A stretch of DNA of 64,000 bases, from positions 29,752-93,751 of the forward strand of contig JACZTL010000009.1 of NCBI GenBank assembly GCA_022573715.1, written 5' to 3'. Origin of the DNA: Bacteroidota bacterium (GTDB lineage Bacteria; Bacteroidota; Ignavibacteria; Ignavibacteriales; Ignavibacteriaceae). The notes under the pieces are model-generated. The model was not told where the DNA came from and made no database searches. It saw only the letters and a program-made list of their open reading frames with translations. Positions 35,329 to 46,531 of the stretch are shown piece by piece (position 1 is the first letter of the stretch; every line of letters starts with the position of its first letter). The translations under genes and the position numbers were made by a program.

Positions 35329-36508
35329 AAGACGTTTTATTTATTTGTTTATATTTATAATAATTTTATTTGCATCCGTATTTTTGATATATCAATCAAA
35401 ACAACATAAGCCCTACTTTTACAAATCTGATGTTATTACTTCACCTACTTTAACACCTGCTAAACAAAAACAACAAGTAACTAAAAAAATAGCAAATGAC
35501 AGAAATAATGTTATAACAAACGCCGTTAAGAAAGTAAGTCCTGCCGTAGTTGGTATAAATGTTATTGAAATAAGAAAATATAAAAACCCAAATAACCCAT
35601 TTTACAATGATCCTTTTTTCAGACAATTTTTTGGAAACAGCGGAGAGTACAGACAAAAAGTGAAGGAGCTCGGCTCGGGATATATAGTCACATCTGACGG
35701 TTATATTGTAACAAATGATCACGTAGCTGGTAATGCAGTACAAATTACAGTTACACTTACAAACGGTAAAAACTATTCGGCTAAATTAGTCGGTACTGAT
35801 CATGCAACTGATATTTCTTTACTTAAAATTAAAGGAAATAATTTCCCAACAGTTAAGCTCGGTAATTCTGATAATATAATAATCGGTGAATGGGTAGTAG
35901 CTTTAGGAAATCCGTTTGGTCTTTTTTCTCTTAATTATAAACCTACTGTAACTGTGGGGGTAATTAGTTCAACAGGATTAAACCTTAAACCGCTTAACCA
36001 AAGATACTACTTAAACATGATTCAAACCGATGCAGCAATTAACGGAGGTAACAGCGGTGGTCCTTTAGTAAACAGTATGGGTGAAGTTATCGGTATGAAT
36101 ACACTTATTTTTACAGCCGGTAGTAAAGGAAGTATTGGCCTGGGTTTTGCAATTCCTATAAATAAGATAAAAAGAACGATTCGTGAATTAAAAGAATACG
36201 GGACTGTAAACAGAAATTTTGATGTTGGACTCGGTGTTCAATCAATAGATGAAGGAATTGCACGTGCTTACGGTTTGTCATCTACAAAAGGGGTTATAAT
36301 AACTCAAGTTTACCCTGCCACACCTGCTTACAAAAGCGGCTTGAAAGTAAGAGATATAATTGTTCAAGTTGAACAATATAAAATAATTAATGAGGAAACT
36401 TTGATAAGTGTTTTCCAAGAATTCAGAGCCGGACAGATTATTAAAATAAAAGTTTTTAGAGACGGTAAAAAATATACATTAAAAATGAAGTTGGAGAGAA
36501 GTGAATGA
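35318..36508 (+). CDS. HtrA/Deg-family serine protease
   Basis: Envelope quality-control protease. 396 residues: an N-terminal membrane anchor (about 7-26), a Pro/Thr/Gln/Lys-rich linker, a trypsin-like domain with catalytic His135 (VTNDHVAG), Asp165 (ATDISLLK) and Ser246 (NGGNSGGPLVN), and one C-terminal PDZ domain from about 300 (GVIITQVYPATPAYKSGLK). The single PDZ domain and anchor resemble DegS or Gram-positive HtrA more than DegP. Overlaps plsY upstream and purB downstream (ATGA). Confidence 0.93.
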   Translation: MQIKRRFIYLFIFIIILFASVFLIYQSKQHKPYFYKSDVITSPTLTPAKQKQQVTKKIANDRNNVITNAVKKVSPAVVGINVIEIRKYKNPNNPFYNDPFFRQFFGNSGEYRQKVKELGSGYIVTSDGYIVTNDHVAGNAVQITVTLTNGKNYSAKLVGTDHATDISLLKIKGNNFPTVKLGNSDNIIIGEWVVALGNPFGLFSLNYKPTVTVGVISSTGLNLKPLNQRYYLNMIQTDAAINGGNSGGPLVNSMGEVIGMNTLIFTAGSKGSIGLGFAIPINKIKRTIRELKEYGTVNRNFDVGLGVQSIDEGIARAYGLSSTKGVIITQVYPATPAYKSGLKVRDIIVQVEQYKIINEETLISVFQEFRAGQIIKIKVFRDGKKYTLKMKLERSE

Positions 36509-37803
36509 TAGCCCGATATACACGCCCTAAAATGGGAAAAATATGGGAAGACCAATTTAAATATGAAACTTGGTTGAAAATTGAGATTTTAGTTTGTGAA
36601 GCAAGAGCAGCAGCAGGTGATATTCCGAAAGAAGATGTGCAAACTATAAAAGACAAAGCTAATTTTGAAGTTGACAGAATATTAGAAATAGAAGAAACAA
36701 CTAAACACGATGTTATTGCTTTCTTAACTAATGTTGCCGAGTATGTCGGTTCTACATCACGTCATATTCATTATGGTATGACCTCATCTGACATTTTGGA
36801 TACCACACTTTCTTATCAAATGAAAGAAGCCGGAGAAATTTTACTAAAACAATTAATTGAATTAAAAAATGCTTTAAAAGTTAGGGCAGAAGAATTAAAA
36901 TACACCGTTTGTGTTGGAAGAACACATGGCATTCACGCCGAACCGACTTCAATGGGATTAAAGTTCGTACTTTGGTATGAAGAATCAAAAAGAAATATAG
37001 CGAGATTAAAAAACGCAATTGATACAATTAGCGTGGGACAAATATCTGGTGTTGTCGGAACATTTGAACATCTTTCCCCTGATGTTGAAAAATATGTATG
37101 TATAAATTTGGGATTGAAACCTGCTTCCGTCTCAACCCAAATTATTCAAAGAGACAGGCACGCTGAATATTTAACAACACTTTCAATCATTGGTGCAAGT
37201 CTTGAAAAAATTGCATTGGAAGTAAGGCATCTCCAAAGAACTGAAGTCTTGGAAGCTGAAGAATATTTTTCAAAAGGACAAAAAGGCTCTTCAGCAATGC
37301 CACATAAAAGAAACCCGATAGTAAGCGAAAGAATCTGCGGACTTGCGAGACTTTTAAGAAGCAATGCTATGGCATCTTTAGAAAATATTGCTCTATGGCA
37401 TGAAAGGGATATTTCCCACTCCTCAGTTGAAAGAGTAATAATTCCTGATAGTACAATAACATTAAATTATATGTTACATTTAATGATTGAACTCGTGAAA
37501 AAATTGATAATTTATCCGAAGAATATGAATACTAATCTTAATTTAACTCGCGGGTTGGTTCTTTCACAAACTGTGTTGCTTAACCTTGTAGATAAAGGTT
37601 TATCACGGGAACAAGCTTATAAGTTAGTACAAACTGCGGCTATGGATGTATGGAAGGATAAAAATAAAAATTTAAGAGGTGAATTAATAAAATCAGAAGA
37701 AATAAAAAAGTATATTTCAATTGATGAGATGAATAACATTTTTGATAACAAAAAAATGTTAAAAAATGTTGATTTAATTTTTGCAAGAACTGTAGAAAAA
37801 TAA
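36505..37803 (+). CDS. purB: Adenylosuccinate lyase
   Basis: Catalyses two fumarate-releasing steps of purine synthesis. 432 residues. It has the N-terminal MIARYTRPKMGKIW, TSSDILDTTLSYQ, GRTHGIHAEPTSMGLKF with the catalytic His, and the fumarase/aspartase signature GSSAMPHKRNP. The length and motifs are those of the short bacterial type. The start overlaps the htrA stop. Confidence 0.96.
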   Translation: MIARYTRPKMGKIWEDQFKYETWLKIEILVCEARAAAGDIPKEDVQTIKDKANFEVDRILEIEETTKHDVIAFLTNVAEYVGSTSRHIHYGMTSSDILDTTLSYQMKEAGEILLKQLIELKNALKVRAEELKYTVCVGRTHGIHAEPTSMGLKFVLWYEESKRNIARLKNAIDTISVGQISGVVGTFEHLSPDVEKYVCINLGLKPASVSTQIIQRDRHAEYLTTLSIIGASLEKIALEVRHLQRTEVLEAEEYFSKGQKGSSAMPHKRNPIVSERICGLARLLRSNAMASLENIALWHERDISHSSVERVIIPDSTITLNYMLHLMIELVKKLIIYPKNMNTNLNLTRGLVLSQTVLLNLVDKGLSREQAYKLVQTAAMDVWKDKNKNLRGELIKSEEIKKYISIDEMNNIFDNKKMLKNVDLIFARTVEK

Positions 37804-37947
37804 TATAAACAAATTGTAAATTATCAGGCGACAAAATATTCTTTCTTTTTTTAAACTCTTTTCACACAAATATTTTTTTTAAAGGAACTTAGAACTAGTG
37901 CTACAGTACAATTTTATAAACTGAAAAATAATACAGATTAAATATTT

Positions 37948-40017
37948 ATGAAGAAATTAATTTTTACACATATCTTTTTTTTACTCGTAATATTTATCAT
38001 CTCATCTAATTTTACTCATTCTCAAAATAAAATTGAGATTGATTCTATAAAAAAATGGATACCGGAATCCTACTATCCTGCTGAAGACAGACTTGTAGTA
38101 ACATTAATGCAAAGATATCATTATAAGAAAATAATATTAGATGACTCCCTTTCGGTAATTATATTTAACCGTTATATAAAATCGTTAGATTATAACAAAA
38201 TGATATTCTATAGATCAGACATTAATAATTTTAGCAAACAAAAATATTTAATGGATGATTATATCAAAAAAGGGCAACTTGAACCGGCATATAATATTTT
38301 TAAAATTTTTTACAATAGATTAAGTGATAGAATAAAATATGTAAATTTACTTTTAGATAAAGGTTTCGATTTTAATATTGATGAGTATTATACTGTTAAA
38401 AGAGACAGTGCTGATTGGCCCAATAATATAAAAGAAAGTAATGAGTTATGGAGAAAAAGAGTAAAATACGATGCACTTAATCTTTTGTTAGCAGGTAAAA
38501 AATGGGAGGCTACAAAAAAAATTCTGAAAAAAAGATACAACAATTATAAAAAAGTTTTTTATCAGTTTAATACCGAAGATGTTTTTCAAAATTATATGAA
38601 TGCATTTGCATCATCTATTGACCCTCATACAAATTATTTGTCCCCCATAGCCTCACAAAACTTTAATATAGATATGAGCCGATCTTTGGAAGGAATTGGT
38701 GCCAGACTAATGACAGAAGATGAATATACTAAAGTAGCAGATATTATTGTTGGCGGTCCGGCATATAAAAGTAAACAATTACACAGGAATGATAAAATTA
38801 TTGGGGTAGCACAGGGTAAATACGGAAAAATGGTGGATATAATTGGGTGGAGGATTACAGAAGTTGTTCAATTAATCAGAGGGAAGAAAGGAACGATAGT
38901 TCGATTGCAAATTATTCCGGCATCAAATGATGATACAATTGAATCAAAAGAGATTGAACTTGTGAGAGATAAAATTCACCTTAACGATATTTCGGCAAAA
39001 GAAAATGTTTTAGATATTACCAACAAAAAATTGAGCTACAAAATTGGCATATTATCCATTCCGGCTTTTTATAAAGATTTTGAAGCTGCCATAAGAGGTG
39101 ATCTAAATTATAAAAGTACAACAAGAGACGTTAGAACATTACTCAAAAAATTAAAAAAAGAAAAAGTTAACGGTGTTATAGTTGATTTACGCAATAACGG
39201 GGGCGGTTCTTTGCAGGAAGCTATTTCGCTTACTGGATTATTTATTAAAAAGGGTCCTGTTGTTCAAGTAAAAAACTCTAACGGTTCTATTGATGTTAGT
39301 AGAGATCTTGACCCTAGAATTATATATTCTGGACCATTGGCAGTATTAATAAATAGATTTAGTGCTTCAGCATCAGAAATATTTTCCGGAGCTATTCAAG
39401 ATTACGGAAGAGGTATTGTAATTGGAGAAACAACTTATGGTAAGGGTACTGTACAAAATATGATAGACCTTAATAAGTTAATGCCTAACTCCAATATAAA
39501 ACTCGGACAGGTTAAATTAACAATAGCTAAATTTTATAGAATAACCGGGGAAAGTACGCAAAATTTAGGTGTTACTCCTGACATACAATTCCCTACCGCC
39601 TTTGATCCACAAAAAATAGGCGAAAGTGCTGAATTTGCTGCCCTTCCTTGGGATAAGATAGATTCCGTAGAATATCAACCTTTCGGGAATATTAAACCAT
39701 ATCTTAAAACTTTAAGAGATAATCATTTAGAAAGAATCAAGAATGATTATGAATTTCAAAATTTAATTGCAAATATAAATGAATATAAAAGAAATAGGAT
39801 AAATCTAAAGATATCTTTAAATAAAACTATTAGAGAAGAGGAAAAGAAAAAAAGAGAAGAAGAAAAGTTTAAAAAGGAAAACGAAAGGAGAATAACAGCC
39901 GGACTTAAACTTGTAAAAAAAGGTGAGAAGCCATCGCCCAACAATAAGAAAGTTGATGCTGAATTAAATGAATCCGCACACATTCTTGCTGATTACATTT
40001 TTCTAACAATAGGTTAG
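37948..40017 (+). CDS. prc: Tail-specific (C-terminal processing) protease, S41
   Basis: Periplasmic protease of 689 residues, close to Prc/Tsp of E. coli. It has a signal peptide (1-25), an N-terminal helical domain with SLSVIIFNRYIKSLDYNKMIFY and FASSIDPHTNYLSP, a PDZ domain (about 240-330), and the protease core with GVIVDLRNNGGGSLQEA, the Ser of NRFSASASEIFSGAIQDYGRG and the Lys of ETTYGKGTVQ. The C-terminal 120 residues include a highly charged Lys/Glu helix (about 620-650), as in Prc. It stands alone, convergent with the dehydrogenase gene. Confidence 0.93.
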   Translation: MKKLIFTHIFFLLVIFIISSNFTHSQNKIEIDSIKKWIPESYYPAEDRLVVTLMQRYHYKKIILDDSLSVIIFNRYIKSLDYNKMIFYRSDINNFSKQKYLMDDYIKKGQLEPAYNIFKIFYNRLSDRIKYVNLLLDKGFDFNIDEYYTVKRDSADWPNNIKESNELWRKRVKYDALNLLLAGKKWEATKKILKKRYNNYKKVFYQFNTEDVFQNYMNAFASSIDPHTNYLSPIASQNFNIDMSRSLEGIGARLMTEDEYTKVADIIVGGPAYKSKQLHRNDKIIGVAQGKYGKMVDIIGWRITEVVQLIRGKKGTIVRLQIIPASNDDTIESKEIELVRDKIHLNDISAKENVLDITNKKLSYKIGILSIPAFYKDFEAAIRGDLNYKSTTRDVRTLLKKLKKEKVNGVIVDLRNNGGGSLQEAISLTGLFIKKGPVVQVKNSNGSIDVSRDLDPRIIYSGPLAVLINRFSASASEIFSGAIQDYGRGIVIGETTYGKGTVQNMIDLNKLMPNSNIKLGQVKLTIAKFYRITGESTQNLGVTPDIQFPTAFDPQKIGESAEFAALPWDKIDSVEYQPFGNIKPYLKTLRDNHLERIKNDYEFQNLIANINEYKRNRINLKISLNKTIREEEKKKREEEKFKKENERRITAGLKLVKKGEKPSPNNKKVDAELNESAHILADYIFLTIG

Positions 40018-40085
40018 AACAAACATTATGTAAAAATGTTTAACTCGTTTATTTTGAAGGATTAAACATCTCTGTAATCTGTAAA

Positions 40086-41618
40086 TTATATTTCAAATTT
40101 AATACCTTGTGCTAAAGGCATTTCAGAGCCGTAATTTATTGTGTTTGTTTGTCGTCTCATATAAGCTTTCCAAGCATCTGAACCTGATTCTCTTCCCCCG
40201 CCTGTTTCCTTTTCACCACCGAAAGCACCACCAATCTCTGCACCCGATGTACCTATGTTTACATTTGCAATTCCGCAATCCGAGCCTGAATAAGATAAAA
40301 ATCTTTCCGTTTCCTGCAAATTATCGCTGAAAATTGCAGAAGATAATCCTTGGACTACACCGTTATGTATTGCAATTGCATTTTCTACCGTACCTGTATA
40401 TTTTATTAAATATAAAATAGGTGCAAATGTTTCTTCCTGTACAATCTCATATTCATTTTCGGCTTCAACAATTGCAGGCTTTACGTAAGTGCCTGATTCA
40501 TATCCTTCGCCTTCCAATACCTCACCGCCATAAATTATTTTACCGCCTTCTTCTTCTACTTTTTTCAAAGCTGAAGTAAACATTTCAACAGCACTTTTAT
40601 CAATTAATGGACCAACGTGATTTGTCTCATCTAAAGGATCACCTATTTTCATACTCTCATAAGCTTTGATTAAAGAGGCTTTAACCTTATCATAAATTGA
40701 ATCGTGAATAATCAATCTTCGTGTTGAAGTACATCTCTGCCCACAAGTACCGACTGCCCCAAAAACAATTGCCGGTATTGCCATTTCTAAATTTGCATTC
40801 GGTGTAATTATAATTCCGTTGTTTCCACCTAATTCCAAGATTACTTTTCCGAACCTCTTTGCAATAACTTCATTTGCATGTCTGCCAACTTTTGTTGAAC
40901 CTGTAATTGATATTAGCATTACTCTTTTATCGTTTAACATTTTCTCTCCTATAATTGAACCCCGACCTATGATTAAAGAAAATATCCCTTCCGGTAATTT
41001 ATTTTCTTCCAATACATCAGCAACTATTTTTTGACATGCAATAGCCGTTAAGGGAACTTTTGAAGAAGGTTTCCACAGAACCACATCTCCGCAAACCGCT
41101 GCTATCATTGCGTTCCACGCCCACACAGCAACAGGAAAGTTAAATGCCGATACTACACCAACGATCCCCAACGGATGATATTGATCGAACATTCTATGAT
41201 TTGGTCTTTCAGAGTGAATTGTAAAACCATACAATTGACGTGATTGTCCAACAGCAAAATCACAAATGTCTATCATTTCTTGTACTTCACCCAATCCTTC
41301 TTGAAGAGATTTTCCCATTTCGTAAGAAACTAAAGTACCAAGTTCTTTTTTATATTCTCTTAATTTCAAACCGATTTGTCTTACAATTTCGCCCCTTTTT
41401 GGTGCAGGAATTTTTCTCCATTCTATAAAAGCAGCCTGTGCTTTTTCAATAACTTTTTCGTAATCATTTTCAGAGCATTGATAAACAGTAGCTATATGTT
41501 TTGCATCAACAGGTGAAGAAATTTTTAACTCTCCGTTACCTTTAGTTTCATTCCAATTTCTACCTGTACATGATCCGAAATTCACTGAATCAATTCGTAA
41601 TTTCTTTAAAAATTCCAT
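40086..41618 (-). CDS. ALDH7-type aldehyde dehydrogenase (L-aminoadipate-semialdehyde dehydrogenase)
   Basis: NAD-dependent oxidation of 2-aminoadipate semialdehyde (or its cyclic form) to 2-aminoadipate, inferred from the family and from the lysine 6-transaminase next door. 510 residues. LELGGNNGIII contains the general base Glu and GTCGQRCTSTRRL the catalytic Cys. The C-terminal TSGAEIGGAFGGEKETGGGRESGSDAWK block and LPLAQGIKFEI ending are diagnostic of ALDH7/antiquitin rather than other aldehyde dehydrogenases. Follows the Rrf2 regulator by 13 bases, so the two form an operon. Confidence 0.9.
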   Translation of the reverse strand: MEFLKKLRIDSVNFGSCTGRNWNETKGNGELKISSPVDAKHIATVYQCSENDYEKVIEKAQAAFIEWRKIPAPKRGEIVRQIGLKLREYKKELGTLVSYEMGKSLQEGLGEVQEMIDICDFAVGQSRQLYGFTIHSERPNHRMFDQYHPLGIVGVVSAFNFPVAVWAWNAMIAAVCGDVVLWKPSSKVPLTAIACQKIVADVLEENKLPEGIFSLIIGRGSIIGEKMLNDKRVMLISITGSTKVGRHANEVIAKRFGKVILELGGNNGIIITPNANLEMAIPAIVFGAVGTCGQRCTSTRRLIIHDSIYDKVKASLIKAYESMKIGDPLDETNHVGPLIDKSAVEMFTSALKKVEEEGGKIIYGGEVLEGEGYESGTYVKPAIVEAENEYEIVQEETFAPILYLIKYTGTVENAIAIHNGVVQGLSSAIFSDNLQETERFLSYSGSDCGIANVNIGTSGAEIGGAFGGEKETGGGRESGSDAWKAYMRRQTNTINYGSEMPLAQGIKFEI

Positions 41619-41631
41619 CTTATCCTCTCAC

Positions 41632-42057
41632 TTATAATTTATTATTTTTTATTGTTTTTAGTATTTCTGCTAATGTTATTTTTCTCATCTTATCTTCAAT
41701 TTCTATCTGAATATTTTCAAATAAATTCAAGAAATAATTGTTGATTTCAGAATCATAAAAACTATTATTTTTGTTTTCCGAAGAAGAATGTAAATCGAAT
41801 GCTTTTCTATCTTCTATCGCACAATATATTTCTTGCAAATGAATTTCTGCTGCATTTTTCTTTAACGAAAACCCTCCAAAAGCTCCTTTATTGCTTTGAA
41901 CAATTTTATTCTTACACAATAATGAAAGAAGTTTTCTCAACTTTGATGCATTTATACCTGTCTTTTTTGATATTTCAATGCTGTTGGAAGGCTTTTCCGA
42001 GTCAGCCAAATAACAAAGTGCTTTTACTGAATTTGATAATTTTGTAGATGAAGACAT
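41632..42057 (-). CDS. Rrf2-family transcriptional regulator (no Fe-S cysteines)
   Basis: A 141-residue winged-helix regulator. The helix-turn-helix region spans about 20-50 (SNSIEISKKTGINASKLRKLLSLL), the wing is NKGAFGGFSLKK, and LQEIYCAIED leads into a dimerisation helix. The loop that holds three cysteine ligands in IscR-type members (here AFDLHSSSENKNNS) has none, so it probably senses a small molecule rather than holding a cluster. It precedes the ALDH7 gene and diverges from lysine 6-transaminase, so control of lysine catabolism is the obvious inference. Confidence 0.9.
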   Translation of the reverse strand: MSSSTKLSNSVKALCYLADSEKPSNSIEISKKTGINASKLRKLLSLLCKNKIVQSNKGAFGGFSLKKNAAEIHLQEIYCAIEDRKAFDLHSSSENKNNSFYDSEINNYFLNLFENIQIEIEDKMRKITLAEILKTIKNNKL

Positions 42058-42366
42058 AAAATATTTTAATTGTTACAGTAAGTGTAACAACTAAAACTAT
42101 AAATATCAAGGAAATATTTATTCGTAGAACTGTGAATTAAATTGAAATTGAAATATCGATTAATTTTTGTTAAATTGAATATTAATAATTGGCCAATTCC
42201 AATGATTAATATTCAAAATATACTGTCTAAATATCTAATAACTTCACACAGGAGTTATTTTGTGTCAAAATTTGAAAATGTATTTTAATCATTTTCTTCT
42301 CCCCTATGCTTTTCAAATAAACTTTATCAATTTGCACTAAACAATTTTTGAATATGGAGTATATTT
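42058..42366. other. Divergent regulatory region between rrf2 and lat
   Basis: 309 bases without a gene. The main feature is the inverted repeat at 42070-42090. The remainder is AT-rich and must hold promoters for both directions. A GGAG ribosome site lies 8 bases before the lat ATG. No RNA gene is recognisable. Confidence 0.6.
42070..42090. promoter_or_regulatory. Candidate Rrf2 operator
   Basis: TTGTTAC-AGTAAGT-GTAACAA, a perfect 7-bp inverted repeat with a 7-base centre, 12 bases upstream of the rrf2 start codon. Spacing and symmetry suit a dimeric winged-helix regulator repressing its own promoter. The assignment to Rrf2 is inferred from position. Confidence 0.6.
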
Positions 42367-43725
42367 ATGGAAAATAATACAATAATTCATAAACCAATTA
42401 ATGATTATAATAAATACAATGTCAAACCTGAAGACGTACACCCGGTTATCAGTAAATATATGCTCGCGGACGGATTTGATATAGTATTAGATTTAGAAAA
42501 AAGTAAAGGTGTTAGATTAATAGATGCAAAAACAGGCGACAAATATTTAGACCTATTTACATTTTTTGCTTCAAACGCTTTAGGATTAAATCATCCAAAA
42601 ATTAACAACCCTGAATTCCGCGAAGAATTAGCAACCGCCTCTGTAAACAAACCTTCAAACTCTGACATTTACACACAACAAATGGCAAGTTTTGTAAATA
42701 CTTTTGCTCATATTGCAAAACCTGATTATATGAAGCATTTGTTTTTTATTTCGGGTGGAGCATTAGCGGTTGAAAACGGTTTAAAGATTGCATTCGACTG
42801 GAAAGTGCAGAAGAATTTTGAAAAGGACATTAAAGAAGAAAAGGGATTTCAGGTCATACATTTTAAGGAAGCTTTTCACGGTAGAACAGGTTACACAATG
42901 TCACTGACAAACACTGATCCGTCCAAAGTGAAATACTATCCTAAATTTGATTGGCCAAGAATAACAAATCCAAAGGCGATTTTCCCTATTGAGAATAATT
43001 TAGAACAAATTATTGCATCAGAGAATAAAGCAATTGCAGAAATAAATGAAGCAATAAAAAATAATCCCGATGATATTGCAGTAATAATTATTGAGCCTAT
43101 TCAAGGAGAAGGCGGTGATAATTTATTCAGAAAAGAATTTTTCTTAAAGCTACGAGAAATTGCGGATGAAAACGAAATTATGCTAATGTTCGATGAAGTA
43201 CAAACCGGTTTTGGTTTGACCGGTAAATTTTGGGCATCAGATTATTACGTACAGCCGGACATAATTTCTTTTGGTAAGAAAGCACAGGTTTGCGGAATTA
43301 TGGTTTCGGAAAGAGTAGATGAAATTGAAAATAATTGCTTCAAAGTTTCAAGCAGAATAAACTCTACATGGGGAGCCAACCTTACGGATATGGTTAGATC
43401 GAAGAGAATTCTTGAAATTATTGATGGGGAAAATCTTGTTGAAAATGCCAGGTTACTAGGAGATTATCTTTTAGATAATTTGCAAAGCATTCAGAATGAT
43501 TTCCCAAGTTTAATCTCAAATGCTCGCGGACTTGGACTTATGTGCTCCTTCGATTTGCCCGATGGTACTACTCGTAATAAATTTAACATAGCATGCCTAA
43601 AAGATAAATTAATTATACTTGGCTGTGGAGTGAAAACAATCAGATTCAGACCCCCACTGAACATTACAAAAGAAGAATTAGACGAAGGATTTACAAAAAT
43701 AAAGTCAATTTTAAAATCTTTATAA
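42367..43725 (+). CDS. lat: L-lysine 6-transaminase
   Basis: PLP enzyme that transfers the epsilon-amino group of lysine to 2-oxoglutarate, giving 2-aminoadipate semialdehyde. 452 residues. VLDLEKSKGVRLIDAKTGDKYLDLFTFFAS near the N-terminus and FDEVQTGFGLTGKFWASDYY are typical of LAT. The PLP lysine is in ISFGKKAQVCG (about residue 300), and GGALAVENGLKIA binds the phosphate. The product is the substrate of the ALDH7 enzyme encoded divergently, so the two make a two-step lysine-to-aminoadipate pathway. Confidence 0.93.
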   Translation: MENNTIIHKPINDYNKYNVKPEDVHPVISKYMLADGFDIVLDLEKSKGVRLIDAKTGDKYLDLFTFFASNALGLNHPKINNPEFREELATASVNKPSNSDIYTQQMASFVNTFAHIAKPDYMKHLFFISGGALAVENGLKIAFDWKVQKNFEKDIKEEKGFQVIHFKEAFHGRTGYTMSLTNTDPSKVKYYPKFDWPRITNPKAIFPIENNLEQIIASENKAIAEINEAIKNNPDDIAVIIIEPIQGEGGDNLFRKEFFLKLREIADENEIMLMFDEVQTGFGLTGKFWASDYYVQPDIISFGKKAQVCGIMVSERVDEIENNCFKVSSRINSTWGANLTDMVRSKRILEIIDGENLVENARLLGDYLLDNLQSIQNDFPSLISNARGLGLMCSFDLPDGTTRNKFNIACLKDKLIILGCGVKTIRFRPPLNITKEELDEGFTKIKSILKSL

Positions 43726-43736
43726 TTTCTTATTTC

Positions 43737-43769
43737 AAAGATGACATCTTTTTAAAAGATGTCATCTTT
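43737..43769. repeat. 33-bp perfect palindrome, family also found at 29070
   Basis: AAAGATGACATCTTT, a 3-base centre, and AAAGATGTCATCTTT form a 15-bp stem. It lies between lat and rsmI and is nearly identical to the palindrome at 29070-29102, so it belongs to a dispersed family. It may end lat transcription, with a weak T-run after it. Confidence 0.85.
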
Positions 43770-43850
43770 AATATCTTTTAAAACGATCCCTCCATTTTAT
43801 ACAATAAAATTCTATTTTAGTACATCAACCATAATGATAATATTATTTAA

Positions 43851-44534
43851 ATGAACGGGAAACTATATATTGTAAGCACTCCAATCGGCAACTTAAAAGA
43901 CATAACTTTGAGAGCATTAGAAATATTGAATGAAGTGGATTTTATTGCATGTGAAGATACAAGAGTTACTTCAAAACTACTTAATCGTTTTGATATAAAA
44001 ATAGAATTGACATCGTTGAATGCGGTAAACGAGAATAAAAAAGCTGCAAAAATATGCGATAGAATTTTAATGGGAGAAAATTGTGCTTTGGTTTCCGATG
44101 CCGGTACACCTTCTATATCGGACCCGGGTGTAAGACTTGTATCTCTTGCAATTAAGAAAAATTTACGTGTCGTACCAATACCCGGCATTACTGCTTTGAT
44201 TACAGCTCTTTCGATTAGCGGACTGCCCACGAATTCATTTGTGTTCGAAGGATTCCTTCCTCAAAAGAAAGGAAGACAAAAAAAACTTAAACTGCTTGCC
44301 GAGGAAGAAAGAACTATTATAATATACGAGTCCACTTATAGAATAGAAAAACTATTAAATGAACTAAATGAATATATGCCAAGTAGAACTATTGCTGTAT
44401 GCAGAGAACTTACCAAAAAGTTTGAGGAAGTCTGGAAGGGAAAACCAATTGAAATTTTAAATTATTTAAATGAAAAGATAACAAAGGGCGAATTTGTAGT
44501 TGTTATCTCTCCAAAGAATTGGAAGGTTAAATAA
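43851..44534 (+). CDS. rsmI: 16S rRNA (cytidine-2'-O)-methyltransferase
   Basis: Methylates the ribose of C1402 in 16S rRNA using SAM. 227 residues, a tetrapyrrole-methylase fold. The N-terminal LYIVSTPIGNLKDITLRALEIL and IACEDTRVTSKLL are the RsmI signature, and LVSDAGTPSISDPGVRLV and PIPGITALITALSISGL follow. A FVFEGFLPQKKGRQKKL block and a short C-terminal domain complete it. The start ATG is at 43851. Confidence 0.96.
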   Translation: MNGKLYIVSTPIGNLKDITLRALEILNEVDFIACEDTRVTSKLLNRFDIKIELTSLNAVNENKKAAKICDRILMGENCALVSDAGTPSISDPGVRLVSLAIKKNLRVVPIPGITALITALSISGLPTNSFVFEGFLPQKKGRQKKLKLLAEEERTIIIYESTYRIEKLLNELNEYMPSRTIAVCRELTKKFEEVWKGKPIEILNYLNEKITKGEFVVVISPKNWKVK

Positions 44535-44605
44535 TTATACTTAAAATAAAATAAACTTGCACCATTTAAAGGGACCTCCGCTTTTGTAAAATATAAATAT
44601 TGAAA

Positions 44606-45028
44606 TTAACTAATTGTCTTCAGATACATTTCGGCTAATATCAATCTGTTTTCTGCTCTTTTTATTGCAGCTTTTGCCCTTTCAACATCAATTTCTTTAT
44701 TCTCTTTATCACTAATTCTTTTTTCGGCTCTTTCTTTTGCAGATTTTGCCCTGTCAACATCTATGTCTTTTATTAACTCAATAGCATCAGCCAAAATTAA
44801 TATTTTATTATTCAATACTTCAATTGTCCCGCCTGCAGTTGCACAAAATTGAACATCTGAGTTTTCCGAAACAATTTTAATTGTTCCGATTTCAAATGTG
44901 CTTATTATTGGTGCGTGATTAACCAATACTTGAAATGAACCTTCCGTTCCAGGAATAGTTACTGAAGTTACTATTTCCGAAAAGACCGTTTTTTCAGGCG
45001 ACGTAATTTCTAAATTTAGTTCTGCCAT
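44606..45028 (-). CDS. atpC: F1-ATP synthase epsilon subunit
   Basis: Central-stalk regulatory subunit. 140 residues: an N-terminal beta sandwich (LEITSPEKTVFSEIVTSVTIPGTEGSFQVL, LVNHAPIISTFEIG) and a C-terminal helical hairpin rich in Lys/Glu/Ala (95-135). It follows atpD by one base. The two genes form a separate pair away from any other ATP synthase genes in this window, as known in Chlorobi and relatives. Confidence 0.95.
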   Translation of the reverse strand: MAELNLEITSPEKTVFSEIVTSVTIPGTEGSFQVLVNHAPIISTFEIGTIKIVSENSDVQFCATAGGTIEVLNNKILILADAIELIKDIDVDRAKSAKERAEKRISDKENKEIDVERAKAAIKRAENRLILAEMYLKTIS

Positions 45029-45029
45029 A

Positions 45030-46466
<1,437 letters not shown>

Positions 46467-46531
46467 TTATCTTACAAATTTAAGAAATTGAAGTTCTTTA
46501 ACCAAATAATTTGTGTCTTAAAGTTCACCTT

